From Shewanella indica (GTDB lineage: Bacteria; Pseudomonadota; Gammaproteobacteria; Enterobacterales; Shewanellaceae), in NCBI RefSeq assembly GCF_002836975.1, contig NZ_NIJK01000029.1, positions 275,100-339,099 on the forward strand: a stretch of DNA of 64,000 nt. Direction: 5' to 3'. The position numbers and the translations under genes are program-made. Below, piece by piece: positions 47,582 to 57,510 of the stretch. The stretch's first letter is position 1. Each line of letters starts with the position of its first letter. The notes under the pieces are model-generated. The model was not told where the DNA came from and did no database searches. It saw only the letters and a program-made list of their open reading frames with translations.

Positions 47582-47707
47582 TTTTTCCTCTGATTTCTTT
47601 CATTCCGTTGGGGACAGCCAGCCCAACCTGCGATGCGCCAGCTCGAAAGTGCTTGTCTCGTAAGGTGGGCGCATTTTAACCCGTGTTTGACACTGATCAC
47701 AATAAAC

Positions 47708-47734
47708 AAAAGGCCGCCCCGAGGGGCAGCCTGT
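47708..47734 (-). terminator. Terminator between aceF and lpdA
   Basis: On the minus strand AGGCTGCCCC-TC-GGGGCGGCCT (one mismatch) is followed by TTTTG and TTTATTG. It starts only a few bases after the aceF stop codon. Confidence 0.8.
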
Positions 47735-47738
47735 TGTG

Positions 47739-49730
47739 TTAGAGGATCATTGTACGAATATCGGACAAGATCCCTGACAGAGTGACACTGAAGCGTGCCG
47801 CCATCGCCCCGTCGATCACCCGGTGATCATAAGACAGTGACAGTGGTAACATCAGCTTTGGCTCAAACTCTTTACCGTTCCACTTCGGCTTAATCTCAGA
47901 CTTGGACACCCCGAGAATCGCCACATCAGGATAGTTGACGATAGGCGTAAACGCGGTACCGCCGATACCCCCCAGGCTGGAGATAGTGAAACAGCTGCCT
48001 TGCATGTCGGCCGCCTTAAGCTTGCCGTCACGGGCCTTGATCGAAATTTCGGTCAGCTCGCGGCTGAGCTCGATAATCCCTTTCTGGTCCACATCACGCA
48101 CCACAGGCACCACCAAACCGTTTGGCGTATCGACCGCCACTCCTATGTGGTAGTACTTCTTGCGGATCAGCGATTCACCATCCGGGCTCAGGCTGGAGTT
48201 AAATACCGGGAACTGCTGCAGCGTCTTGGCAACCGCCTTCATCATGAACACCAACGGAGTGATCTTCACATTCAGCTTCTGCTTGGCAGCCAGTTCGTTC
48301 TGCTGCTTACGGAAAGCTTCCATCTCTGTGATATCAGCCTCATCGAACTGAGTCACATGGGGAATGGTCACCCAGTTGCGGTGCAGGTTAGGGCCGGAGA
48401 TCTTCTGGATCCGGGTCAGTGGCACTTGTTCCACTTCGCCGAACTTACTGAAATCTACCTTAGGTGCATCAATAACTTGCAGACCACTACCGCCGCCGAC
48501 AGAAGTCGCCGCCGTGGCCTTGGGCCGTGACAGTTCATATTTCACATAGGCCTGCACATCCTCTTTGAGGATACGCCCCTTGCGACCTGTACCTTTCACC
48601 TGAGTCAGGTCAACACCGAACTCACGGGCCAGGCGACGTACCGCCGGAGAAGCGTGTACCGCACCTGTGTTAGGCTGGGCACCGGCACTCGGATGATGCG
48701 GCACAGGTGGGCGACTCTGCGCTGCAGGCGCGGCCGCCGGAGCTGGTGCTGGGGCTGGAGCCGTCTGAACAGGGGCTTCTGCCGGTGCAGCAACTGCTGC
48801 AGGAGCGGCGCCTTGAGTCTCAACCGTGGCAATCACGCTACCCTGAGACACCTTGTCACCCACTTTAACGGTCAGAGAAACCAGCTTGCCACCGAAGGGC
48901 GCCGGCACTTCCATGGTCGCCTTGTCGGTTTCCAGCGTGATCAGCCCTTGATCGGCACTGATCTCATCACCTACCGCCACCAGCACTTCAATCACGTCCA
49001 CATCGGCAGCATCACCGATATCGGGAACCGCAATCTCTTTCACTGCAACTGTGGCAGGCTCGGCAGCCTGAGCAGCCACCGGCTGTGCGGCTTCAGAAGC
49101 CGCTGCTTGTGGCGCTTGCTGTGCATCAGAAGCAGCCGCGCCAACTTCCAGCAGCAACACCAAAGATCCCTGGGAAACCTTGTCGCCAACCTTCACTTTC
49201 AGTGACTTGACTGTACCCGCCTGAGGCGAAGGTACATCCATGGTCGCCTTATCGGTTTCCAGCGTGATCAACCCGGCGTCGGCTTCGATAGCCTCACCTT
49301 CGCTCACCAGCACCTCGATAACATCGACATCTGCGGCATCGCCAATATCCGGCACTGTCACTTCAATGACCTGGCTGCCACCGGCTGCAGGTGCGGCCGG
49401 CGCCGCCTGTTCTGCAGCAGGAGCGGGAGCCGCTGCCGGAGCAGGCGCGGCTTCAGCCTTGGGCGCCTCTGCAACAGCTGCAGCTTCTGCGCCTTCGGCA
49501 GCCATCAAGGCGATCAAGGTGCCTTCAGACACGCTGTCGCCAACGGCCACTTTCAGCTCTTTGAGCACACCGGCGAAGGGCGCAGGAATATCCATGGTCG
49601 CCTTGTCGCTTTCAACGGTAATAATGGAGTCTTCAGCCGCCAGGCTGTCACCCACATTGGCACAGATCTCAATAACCTGTACCTCGTCCCCGCCAATATC
49701 GGGAACCAGTACTTGTTTCATATCAGCCAT
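47739..49730 (-). CDS. aceF: Pyruvate dehydrogenase E2, dihydrolipoamide acetyltransferase
   Basis: A 663-residue core subunit of the pyruvate dehydrogenase complex. Three lipoyl domains carry the lipoylated Lys in [12 protein letters not shown] (near residue 43), [12 protein letters not shown] and [12 protein letters not shown]. Ala/Pro-rich flexible linkers separate them. The E1/E3-binding domain is [20 protein letters not shown], and the catalytic domain ends with [17 protein letters not shown]. The first ATG (49730) lies 13 bases after the aceE stop. Three lipoyl domains are the E. coli arrangement. Confidence 0.97.
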   Translation of the reverse strand: MADMKQVLVPDIGGDEVQVIEICANVGDSLAAEDSIITVESDKATMDIPAPFAGVLKELKVAVGDSVSEGTLIALMAAEGAEAAAVAEAPKAEAAPAPAAAPAPAAEQAAPAAPAAGGSQVIEVTVPDIGDAADVDVIEVLVSEGEAIEADAGLITLETDKATMDVPSPQAGTVKSLKVKVGDKVSQGSLVLLLEVGAAASDAQQAPQAAASEAAQPVAAQAAEPATVAVKEIAVPDIGDAADVDVIEVLVAVGDEISADQGLITLETDKATMEVPAPFGGKLVSLTVKVGDKVSQGSVIATVETQGAAPAAVAAPAEAPVQTAPAPAPAPAAAPAAQSRPPVPHHPSAGAQPNTGAVHASPAVRRLAREFGVDLTQVKGTGRKGRILKEDVQAYVKYELSRPKATAATSVGGGSGLQVIDAPKVDFSKFGEVEQVPLTRIQKISGPNLHRNWVTIPHVTQFDEADITEMEAFRKQQNELAAKQKLNVKITPLVFMMKAVAKTLQQFPVFNSSLSPDGESLIRKKYYHIGVAVDTPNGLVVPVVRDVDQKGIIELSRELTEISIKARDGKLKAADMQGSCFTISSLGGIGGTAFTPIVNYPDVAILGVSKSEIKPKWNGKEFEPKLMLPLSLSYDHRVIDGAMAARFSVTLSGILSDIRTMIL

Positions 49731-49743
49731 TCTGCTTCACCTC

Positions 49744-52410
49744 TTACGCGTGCTGTGGGTCGATCTTGTCGGCGTCGATGCCATATTCGGCAATGGTCTT
49801 GGCCAAAACATCTACCGGCAGCTCGTTGCGGTCCACCAGCGACTTGAGCGCAGCAACCACGATGAACTTGGCATCCACTTCGAAGTGGTGACGCAGGTTG
49901 GCGCGGCTGTCAGAGCGGCCGAAACCGTCGGTACCCAGCACCTTGTAGTCACAAGGCACGTAAGCGCGCAGCTGCTCGCCATAGATCTTCATGTAATCGG
50001 TCGCCACAATCGCAGGCGCATCTTTTGCCAGCACCGTGCTTACATAAGGCACCTTGGCGGTTTCAGTTGGGTGCAGCATGTTCCAGCGCTCAACCGCCTG
50101 ACCATCACGCGCCAGTTCGTTGAAGCTGGTAACGCTGAACACATCTGTGCTGATACCGAAGTCTTTCGCCAGCGCCTGTGCCGCCTTGCGTACTTGCTCG
50201 AGAATAGTGCCGCAACCCATCAGCTGGACTTTGCCTTTACCGGAACCGGCAACGCTTTCCAACTTGTAGATACCCTTGACTATGCCCTCTTCCACGCCTT
50301 GTGGCATTTCAGGTTGAACATAGTTCTCGTTCATTGTGGTCAGGTAGTAGAAGATATCTTCCTGATCTTCGCCATACATGCGGCGAATACCATCCTGAAC
50401 GATAACGGCAATTTCATAACCATAGGTTGGGTCATAGCTGATGCAGTTAGGAATGGTGTTGGCCAGAATATGGCTGTGACCATCCTGGTGCTGCAAACCT
50501 TCGCCGTTCAGCGTAGTCCGGCCGGAAGTACCACCGACCAGGAAGCCACGGGCGCGCATGTCGCCGGCAGCCCAGGCCAGATCGCCGATCCGCTGGAAAC
50601 CGAACATGGAGTAATAGATGTAGAAAGGGATCATCGGCGTATCATTGACCGAGTAGCTGGTCGCAGCCGATACCCAAGAGGACATGGCGCCCAGCTCGTT
50701 AATCCCTTCCTGCAGCACCTGACCGGACTTGTCCTCACGATAGTAAGCAACCTGATCCGCATCCTGAGGCACATATTTCTGCCCTTCGTGAGCATAGATA
50801 CCCACTTGACGGAACAGACCTTCCATACCAAAGGTACGGGCCTCATCCGGGATGATAGGTACTATCTTCTTACCTATGCCCTTATCTTTCAGCAAGGCAG
50901 TCAATACCCGCACAAAGGCCATGGTAGAAGAGATCTCACGGCCGTTGGAGCCTTTGAGAACCGCATCAAAAATTTTCAGTGAAGGCACTTGCAGCTCTTC
51001 GCTGAACTTCTGCCGACGGGCAGGCAGATAACCCATCAGGGCCTCACGGCGTTCCTTGAGGTATTTAACCTCTTCGGAGTCCGGTCCCGGATGGTAGAAG
51101 GGGATTTCATCCAGCTTGTCATCAGGGATTGGGATGTTGAAGCGATCACGGAAGTGACGAATGGCTTCAATGTCCATCTTCTTGACGTTATGGGCAATGT
51201 TTTTGCCTTCACCGGCATCACCCAGACCATAACCTTTCACTGTCTTGGCCAGAATAACGGTTGGGCGACCCTTGGTCTTCTTGGCTCTATCGAGCGCGGC
51301 GTAAATCTTCACCGGATCGTGACCACCACGGTTCAGGCGCCAGATGTCATCATCTGACATGTTGGCTACCATCTCGGCGGTTTCAGGATACTTACCGAAG
51401 AAGTGTTCACGGGTCCAGGCACCGCCTTTGGCTTTACAGTTCTGGTATTCACCGTCAACGGTTTCGTTCATCAGTTGCAGCAGCTTACCGCTGGTGTCAC
51501 TGGCCAGCAATGGATCCCAGTAACGGCCCCAGATAACCTTGACCACTTCCCAACCGGCGCCGCGGAATTCACCTTCCAGCTCCTGGATGATCTTGCCGTT
51601 ACCGCGTACAGGGCCGTCGAGACGCTGCAGGTTACAGTTAACGATAAACACCAGGTTATCCAGCTCTTCACGAGCGGCCAGACCGATGGCACCCAGCGCT
51701 TCCGGCTCGTCACACTCGCCGTCGCCCAGGAAGCAATACACGGTTTGCTCGGAGCAATCCTTGATACCACGGTCAGTCAGGTACTTAAGGAAGCGCGCCT
51801 GATAAATGGCCTGGATAGGGCCCAGACCCATGGAAACCGTAGGGAACTGCCAGTAATCAGGCATCAGCTTGGGATGCGGATAGGAGGACAGGCCTTTGCC
51901 ATCCACTTCCTGACGGAAGTTGGCCAGCTGTTCTTCACTCAGACGACCTTCGAGGAAAGAGCGGGCATAGATGCCGGGGGCAATATGGCCCTGGAAGTAA
52001 ACCAGGTCGCCGCCGTCTTTCTCGTTGGGAGCACGGAAGAAGTGATTAAAGCACACATCATAGATAGTGGCACTGGATGAGAAACTGGAAATATGACCAC
52101 CAAGCTCCAGGTCTTTCTTGGAACCACGCAGTACCATAGCCAACGCGTTCCAACGCACAATGGCGCGAATGCGACGTTCCATCTCCTGGTTGCCCGGCAT
52201 ATGAGGCTCTTGCCCGGCAGGAATGGTATTCAGGTAAGCAGTAGTGGCAGTGTAAGGCAGGTGAGTACCGTTACGGCGAGCCTTGTCGATCAGCTTTTCC
52301 AACAGGTAATGAGCACGTTCGGGACCTTCCTGCTCCAATACGGCTTGCAGGGATTCTACCCATTCCTGTGTCTCTAACGGATCCAAGTCTTGTAGCATAT
52401 TTTCAGACAT
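49744..52410 (-). CDS. aceE: Pyruvate dehydrogenase E1 component (homodimeric type)
   Basis: An 888-residue thiamine-diphosphate enzyme that decarboxylates pyruvate and acetylates lipoyl groups of AceF. The length matches E. coli (887). The ThDP/Mg motif is GDGECDEPEALGAIGLA ... NCNLQRLDGPVRGNGKI. Other family segments are GLGDAGEGKNIAHNVKKMD and GRTTLNGEGLQHQDGHSH. It starts 72 bases downstream of the pdhR stop, so a pdhR-aceE-aceF operon is likely. Confidence 0.97.
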   Translation of the reverse strand: MSENMLQDLDPLETQEWVESLQAVLEQEGPERAHYLLEKLIDKARRNGTHLPYTATTAYLNTIPAGQEPHMPGNQEMERRIRAIVRWNALAMVLRGSKKDLELGGHISSFSSSATIYDVCFNHFFRAPNEKDGGDLVYFQGHIAPGIYARSFLEGRLSEEQLANFRQEVDGKGLSSYPHPKLMPDYWQFPTVSMGLGPIQAIYQARFLKYLTDRGIKDCSEQTVYCFLGDGECDEPEALGAIGLAAREELDNLVFIVNCNLQRLDGPVRGNGKIIQELEGEFRGAGWEVVKVIWGRYWDPLLASDTSGKLLQLMNETVDGEYQNCKAKGGAWTREHFFGKYPETAEMVANMSDDDIWRLNRGGHDPVKIYAALDRAKKTKGRPTVILAKTVKGYGLGDAGEGKNIAHNVKKMDIEAIRHFRDRFNIPIPDDKLDEIPFYHPGPDSEEVKYLKERREALMGYLPARRQKFSEELQVPSLKIFDAVLKGSNGREISSTMAFVRVLTALLKDKGIGKKIVPIIPDEARTFGMEGLFRQVGIYAHEGQKYVPQDADQVAYYREDKSGQVLQEGINELGAMSSWVSAATSYSVNDTPMIPFYIYYSMFGFQRIGDLAWAAGDMRARGFLVGGTSGRTTLNGEGLQHQDGHSHILANTIPNCISYDPTYGYEIAVIVQDGIRRMYGEDQEDIFYYLTTMNENYVQPEMPQGVEEGIVKGIYKLESVAGSGKGKVQLMGCGTILEQVRKAAQALAKDFGISTDVFSVTSFNELARDGQAVERWNMLHPTETAKVPYVSTVLAKDAPAIVATDYMKIYGEQLRAYVPCDYKVLGTDGFGRSDSRANLRHHFEVDAKFIVVAALKSLVDRNELPVDVLAKTIAEYGIDADKIDPQHA

Positions 52411-52482
52411 GACACTGTCCTTCTATACATTGTATTAATAGTGATTACGACGTCCTAAGGTGGGCTCTGGGCCGACCCTGGG

Positions 52483-53235
52483 CTACACGCCGCTCTTCAA
52501 ACGGCGCAAGCTACGCTGCAACCGGCTATCTTCTTCCCGTACCGACAACATGACTTCCTCGATATAACTCAAGTGGTCATTGGACGCTTCACGCGCGGCT
52601 TCGGGATCGCGGCGAATAATAGCGGCCAGTAAAGCCCGCCTATGTTTATTCGCCATGGATGAAGCTTCTTCACGACGGCTCAGAAGCTCCAGGTTTTGCG
52701 CCACATTCTGATGCAGCACAGGAGTTAAACTCAGCACCAGGTGCAGCATGGCAACATTGTGTGATGCCTCGGCTACCGCCCGGTAAAAATGCACAATGGC
52801 GGCCGCTTGCGCTTCAATTCCCTCGGCGTCTTCCACTTCCTGGATCATTCGCTGGATATTCTGCATATCGGCGTCAGTTCCGCGCAGGGCGGCAAAATAA
52901 GCCATCATGCCTTCGGTGGCATGACGGAACTCCAGCAAGTCATATTGACTCTCCGGATCACCCTGCATAAGTTCGACTATGGGATCGGCAAGACTCTGCC
53001 ACAACTGTTCTTTAACGTAGGTACCACCGCCTTGGCGGCGCAGCAATAATCCTTTTGCTTCCAGCTTTTGAATCGCTTCCCGCAATGAGGGACGGGAGAC
53101 TTCAAATTGCAACGCCAACTCGCGTTCAGGAGGTAACTTCTGACCCGGCTGCAAGCTGCCTTCCAGGATCATCTGCTCCAACTGATTCATGATGACGTCA
53201 GAAATCTTTGGCTGACTGATTTTGCTATAAGCCAT
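52483..53235 (-). CDS. pdhR: Pyruvate-responsive repressor PdhR (GntR/FadR family)
   Basis: A 250-residue regulator. The N-terminal winged helix of GntR type includes SLQPGQKLPPERELALQFEVSRPSLREAI. A helical FCD ligand domain follows (EFRHATEGMMAYFAALR with His ligands further on). It represses its own operon and is released by pyruvate in E. coli. A textbook PdhR box lies 23 bases upstream of its start. Confidence 0.95.
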   Translation of the reverse strand: MAYSKISQPKISDVIMNQLEQMILEGSLQPGQKLPPERELALQFEVSRPSLREAIQKLEAKGLLLRRQGGGTYVKEQLWQSLADPIVELMQGDPESQYDLLEFRHATEGMMAYFAALRGTDADMQNIQRMIQEVEDAEGIEAQAAAIVHFYRAVAEASHNVAMLHLVLSLTPVLHQNVAQNLELLSRREEASSMANKHRRALLAAIIRRDPEAAREASNDHLSYIEEVMLSVREEDSRLQRSLRRLKSGV

Positions 53236-53257
53236 CTGGCCCTCAGCTCCTATTGTA

Positions 53258-53274
53258 AATTGGTCTTACCAATT
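53258..53274. promoter_or_regulatory. PdhR operator
   Basis: AATTGGTCTTACCAATT is a perfect 7-base palindrome around a 3-base centre and fits the PdhR consensus ATTGGTnnnACCAAT exactly. It lies directly before pdhR, where repression of the whole operon is expected. Confidence 0.92.
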
Positions 53275-53378
53275 TCTACGAGTGAGCGCACTTTATCAAA
53301 TCACACTTTTAAAGTCCAGTTAGTGATCTGCATCAAGTCAACTCACGATGTGTGAGCATAGCCTATATTTTTCCCTCT

Positions 53379-53393
53379 GGGGTCAGACCAATT
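53379..53393. promoter_or_regulatory. Second, imperfect PdhR-like site
   Basis: On the minus strand AATTGGTCTGACCCC keeps one complete half-site (AATTGGT) and the ACC of the other. It lies 120 bases upstream of the main box. Confidence 0.4.
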
Positions 53394-53426
53394 AACAAGC
53401 AGCTTCGGGCCCTGTTTGCGGCAAAG

Positions 53427-53474
53427 CCTGATTAAACCCAAGCCTGGTTATACCCAAGCCTGGTTAAACCCAAG
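53427..53474. repeat. Three tandem 16-bp repeats between pdhR and ampE
   Basis: CCTGATTAAACCCAAG, CCTGGTTATACCCAAG and CCTGGTTAAACCCAAG follow one another, differing at two positions. They sit in the 277-base gap between divergent pdhR promoter sequences and the ampE end. No function is evident. Confidence 0.8.
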
Positions 53475-53512
53475 CCCCGCCGCAGCAAAACCGCAAACAC
53501 ACTTATTCGGCA

Positions 53513-54364
53513 CTAACTCACCAGACCAAAAATGGTCAACAGCGACAAAATAGTAAGCAGTAAAGTTGAGTTACGCTTACTCAAGGCCAGCAGTGCCAAG
53601 GTAGACTGTACCGACACAGGCACATCTTCATCATCCGGCAGAGTTTCAGCAGCCAGCGCCACTTGGGTCACTATCTCCCTGGGCGTCGCCTCCCGTTTCA
53701 GCGCCAACTGGCACCATAACGGAAAAGCATTGCTGAAATGACCGCAAAGCACATAACCAAAACCTATGATCCGTGCCGGCAACCAGTCGAGCCAATACAG
53801 CAGCTTATCTACCACAGGCCACTCTTTCGCCAAGCGTTGGCGCCTTTCATCAAAAAAACGCACACTGCAATAAAACACCGCGCCTACCGGACCAAATAGA
53901 ATAAAGAACAGCGCCACGGCGCCATAATAGCGGTAGTTGAGCCAGGCCACGCTCTGGCCTACTCTGGCGCCCAACTCGCGTTCGCTGACCGCATCCAGGC
54001 ATTCACTGCAGTCCAGCTCTCCGGCGAAATGAAAACTGGCTTGCACATCACCGCGGCAAGCAGCCTGCACATAACGCTTAAATAAACGCCTTTGATATTG
54101 GTGGGAAAAACAAACTACCGCCAGCGCCACCCACAACAGCAGCGAAGGCAAGCCCCAAAACCATCCATCCACTACCCACAAAGCCACTGCCACACTCACA
54201 GCCGGTAGCAAGAGCGCCACTATCATGCCACCTGTAGTGCTCAACTGACTGTCGGTAAACATCTGCCTTTGATACCAGCGCAGCCCACTGTCCAACTGCC
54301 AGCGGGCCGGCAGCAGTTTCAAACGTTCAACAATAATCGCGATCAACAGGGAAAACAGTGCCAT
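53513..54364 (-). CDS. ampE: Regulatory inner-membrane protein AmpE
   Basis: A 283-residue membrane protein, normal length for AmpE (E. coli 284). It starts MALFSLLIAIIVERLKLLPARWQ and has helices near residues 45-90, 150-170 and the C-terminal end. In E. coli the ampD-ampE pair affects beta-lactamase induction through muropeptide recycling, though the role of AmpE itself is unclear. It lies 53 bases after ampD in the same direction. Confidence 0.9.
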   Translation of the reverse strand: MALFSLLIAIIVERLKLLPARWQLDSGLRWYQRQMFTDSQLSTTGGMIVALLLPAVSVAVALWVVDGWFWGLPSLLLWVALAVVCFSHQYQRRLFKRYVQAACRGDVQASFHFAGELDCSECLDAVSERELGARVGQSVAWLNYRYYGAVALFFILFGPVGAVFYCSVRFFDERRQRLAKEWPVVDKLLYWLDWLPARIIGFGYVLCGHFSNAFPLWCQLALKREATPREIVTQVALAAETLPDDEDVPVSVQSTLALLALSKRNSTLLLTILSLLTIFGLVS

Positions 54365-54417
54365 CTCTTCTTCTCCATGCTCTCTTTAGGCCTGCGGCCA
54401 TCTCAAAGCGACACGCA

Positions 54418-54963
54418 TCACAGCGCCTGCAGATACCTTTGCCAATCAAACCCCGGGCCCGGGTCTGTCTTGCGCCCAGGGGCAATATCGCTGTGACCTA
54501 CTATTCTCTCTTTGGTGATATCCGGGTAGGCCAACCGTAAACTTTGGCTCAGGGTAATAAGTTTATGGTACTGCGCCTCGGTAAAGCCGGAATCATCTGT
54601 GCCCTCCAACTCTATGCCGACGGCAAAGTCATTACAGCCGCTACGACCGGCATAGTTAGATACCCCTGCATGCCAGGCGCGCTGGTCGACCGAAACATAT
54701 TGGCGCAATTCACCATCACGGCGAATCAGAAAATGCGCCGACACTTCCAGCCCCTTAAGCTCGGCAAAGCTGGGATCGGCTTCAGTATCCAAGGTTCCCA
54801 AAAACAGCTGCTCTATATAAGGCAGACCAAAACAGCCGGCCGGCAGACTGATATTATGGATCACCAAAAGGCTCACCTCGCCATCTGGCCTGTGATTAAA
54901 GTGAGGTGAAGGCCTGGGTACGGCTTCACCATACCAACCATCAATCCATAGCTCCCGAACCAA
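54418..54963 (-). CDS. ampD: 1,6-anhydro-N-acetylmuramyl-L-alanine amidase AmpD
   Basis: A 181-residue cytoplasmic zinc amidase that cuts the peptide from anhydro-muropeptides during cell-wall recycling. Zinc ligands are the His in VIHNISLPAG, the His in IVGHSDIAPGRKTDPGPGFD and the Asp of KTDPG. The central AWHAGVSNYAGRSGCNDFAV is typical. Loss of AmpD derepresses AmpC in bacteria that have AmpR. It is divergent from nadC. Confidence 0.94.
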   Translation of the reverse strand: MVRELWIDGWYGEAVPRPSPHFNHRPDGEVSLLVIHNISLPAGCFGLPYIEQLFLGTLDTEADPSFAELKGLEVSAHFLIRRDGELRQYVSVDQRAWHAGVSNYAGRSGCNDFAVGIELEGTDDSGFTEAQYHKLITLSQSLRLAYPDITKERIVGHSDIAPGRKTDPGPGFDWQRYLQAL

Positions 54964-55108
54964 TTATTTATCTCCCGACTCTCTATTGGCGTCACTAAAG
55001 CAAGGCTTGGCTGCTTGCGCTTCAAATCACCCCGGACTCGACCACAGCCAATTGTGCCTCCAACACAATACCAGCAGCGCCCCTTATTATGCTAATCTAG
55101 CAGCATAA

Positions 55109-56008
<900 letters not shown>

Positions 56009-57037
56009 GATCTTGGCAGGCATACCCCTAACGCCAGGGGTATGCCGATTTCAGCACAAATATCGCCCCAGCAGGCGTTAACCGCCAAGCCCCGCCGTTA
56101 ACCGCACAATACTCATCCGCTTGCCATTGCAGCTTGCAGCATCTGCGCCTTATGCTGAGTCAGGCTCTCGCCACTCCACTGAAAACCGCCGCCCCAAGCC
56201 CATCGCCCCAAGACGGCTCCTGCCCTGACTCTGCCCAAGCCCAGCCCCTAACTCTGCCCCTGACTCAGCCCCTGGCCCATCAGATGACTTTATCCCAGGG
56301 TAATATTCGTCCTCAGGCAGACACGGTTTGTGCACCTCACTCGGCACCAGTATAAAACTCATGCATAAAGCCCATGCATAAAGTCCATGCACAAAACCTG
56401 TGCATGAAACCCCACATAGGTAAAACCAGCTATAAAAATCACCCATTCCCCGCCAAAAATCTGCCCCAAAATCCGCTCCCAACCCCCAACAAAAACAAAC
56501 AAACCATTAACAACCTTATTTACCACCAAAGGGGAGGCAAGCATTTTTTTGACAACGCCACATCCCTGACACAAACAGGGTAAAGCGTCAAAATATTGTT
56601 ACCGGCAAAACTTGGTGGTGGGTAACAATTTTGATTTTTTCCGCTATTTCAGGTGGTTTTTTCACTATTACAGATTCCCTTTTTAGTAACTTTATACTAA
56701 CTTTTAGGGCAGGCGAGATGGCCGCGTCGGCCAACCTCACCGACAAGGTAACCACCCAAACTGCTATTTTATGACACACAATAAAGTTACAAATGTAAAA
56801 ATTGTGATTTGAGTAAATGCTCAGTTCCTTGAGGTGCGGTTTGCCGGAACGACATACGATAAACTTAAATGGTTTTGCTGAACTGATTGAGTCTGGATCC
56901 AGATAGGCTTTGGGGTCATCCCCACCAAGCTGGCAAGCCGGGAAAGACCGCCTGAATATTTACAGGCATCACAGGAATACGAGTAACAGGGAATCAAGTT
57001 ACCGATTCACTCAAGACGGCAACAATGGAGAAAGCAA
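56009..57037. other. 1-kb repeat-rich gap between nadC and pilA
   Basis: No gene here has convincing support. From 56200 to 56285 the plus strand is dominated by imperfect CTGACTCTGCCC-like repeats. The 13-base tandem repeats at 56361-56412 are listed separately. From 56430 onward the sequence turns AT-rich. An inverted repeat TTAGTA/TACTAA lies at 56683-56700. The last 200 bases form the pilA leader; a weak sigma-54-like GG-N10-GC pair is at 56895-56908. The whole looks like a non-coding zone with the pilA promoter at its right end. Confidence 0.5.
56361..56412. repeat. Four tandem 13-bp repeats
   Basis: ATGCATAAAGCCC, ATGCATAAAGTCC, ATGCACAAAACCT and GTGCATGAAACCC follow one another without gap. 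The first two differ by one base and the others drift further, as in an ageing tandem repeat. Short frames through it in both directions look like chance. Confidence 0.8.
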
Positions 57038-57502
57038 ATGAAAGCTATCAAACTCAACAAGCGTGCTCAGGGCTTTACCCTGATCGAATTGATGATCGTA
57101 GTGGCCATCATAGGTATTCTGGCGGCCATCGCACTGCCTGCTTATCAAGATTACATTAAGAAATCAGTCTACACAGAAGTTATCAATGCAACTCAAGCTC
57201 ATAAAACGGCTATCGAAGCATGTGCACAAATAGAAGGTAAAGCTAATTTTGCCACTAATTGCGTAAAAACCAAGAACGGTGTTCCTGATGATTTAGGCTC
57301 AAATGGTGCAGCTGTTGCGAGTGTTACTTGGGATGGTACAAATTTAGTAGCAACTCCGACTAACGACTATAAAGGTCTGGTAACTGCTGATAAATATACT
57401 TTGACACCATCCGTTCAAACCGACGGTTCTGTTCGTTGGTCAGTTAATTGTGCCAACGACAAAGTTTGTACTGACAAGACTTTTACAGCTACATCTCAAT
57501 AG
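57038..57502 (+). CDS. pilA: Type IV major pilin PilA
   Basis: A 154-residue type IVa pilin with a 12-residue basic leader cut by PilD before Phe13 ([16 protein letters not shown]), Glu at +5 of the mature protein and the hydrophobic helix to about residue 35. Two Cys pairs (about residues 57/69 and 137/142) can form the pilin disulfides, the last being the D-region loop. After residue 50 its codons are clearly richer in A and T than pilB or pilC, as is common for diversifying pilins. GGAG precedes ATG 57038. pilB follows after 8 bases. Confidence 0.95.
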   Translation: MKAIKLNKRAQGFTLIELMIVVAIIGILAAIALPAYQDYIKKSVYTEVINATQAHKTAIEACAQIEGKANFATNCVKTKNGVPDDLGSNGAAVASVTWDGTNLVATPTNDYKGLVTADKYTLTPSVQTDGSVRWSVNCANDKVCTDKTFTATSQ

Positions 57503-57510
57503 GCGATTCG

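Noticed and set aside
49240..50982. 580-codon frame opposite aceF and aceE
   Set aside because: It spans two certain genes on the other strand and its Ala/Ser-rich start only mirrors the AceF linkers.
56361..56412. Possible CRISPR-like array
   Set aside because: The units are 13 bases, directly adjacent and without spacers; no cas gene is near.
56359..56779. Several 60-70 codon frames in the nadC-pilA gap
   Set aside because: They translate tandem repeats or AT-rich sequence and lack start signals.
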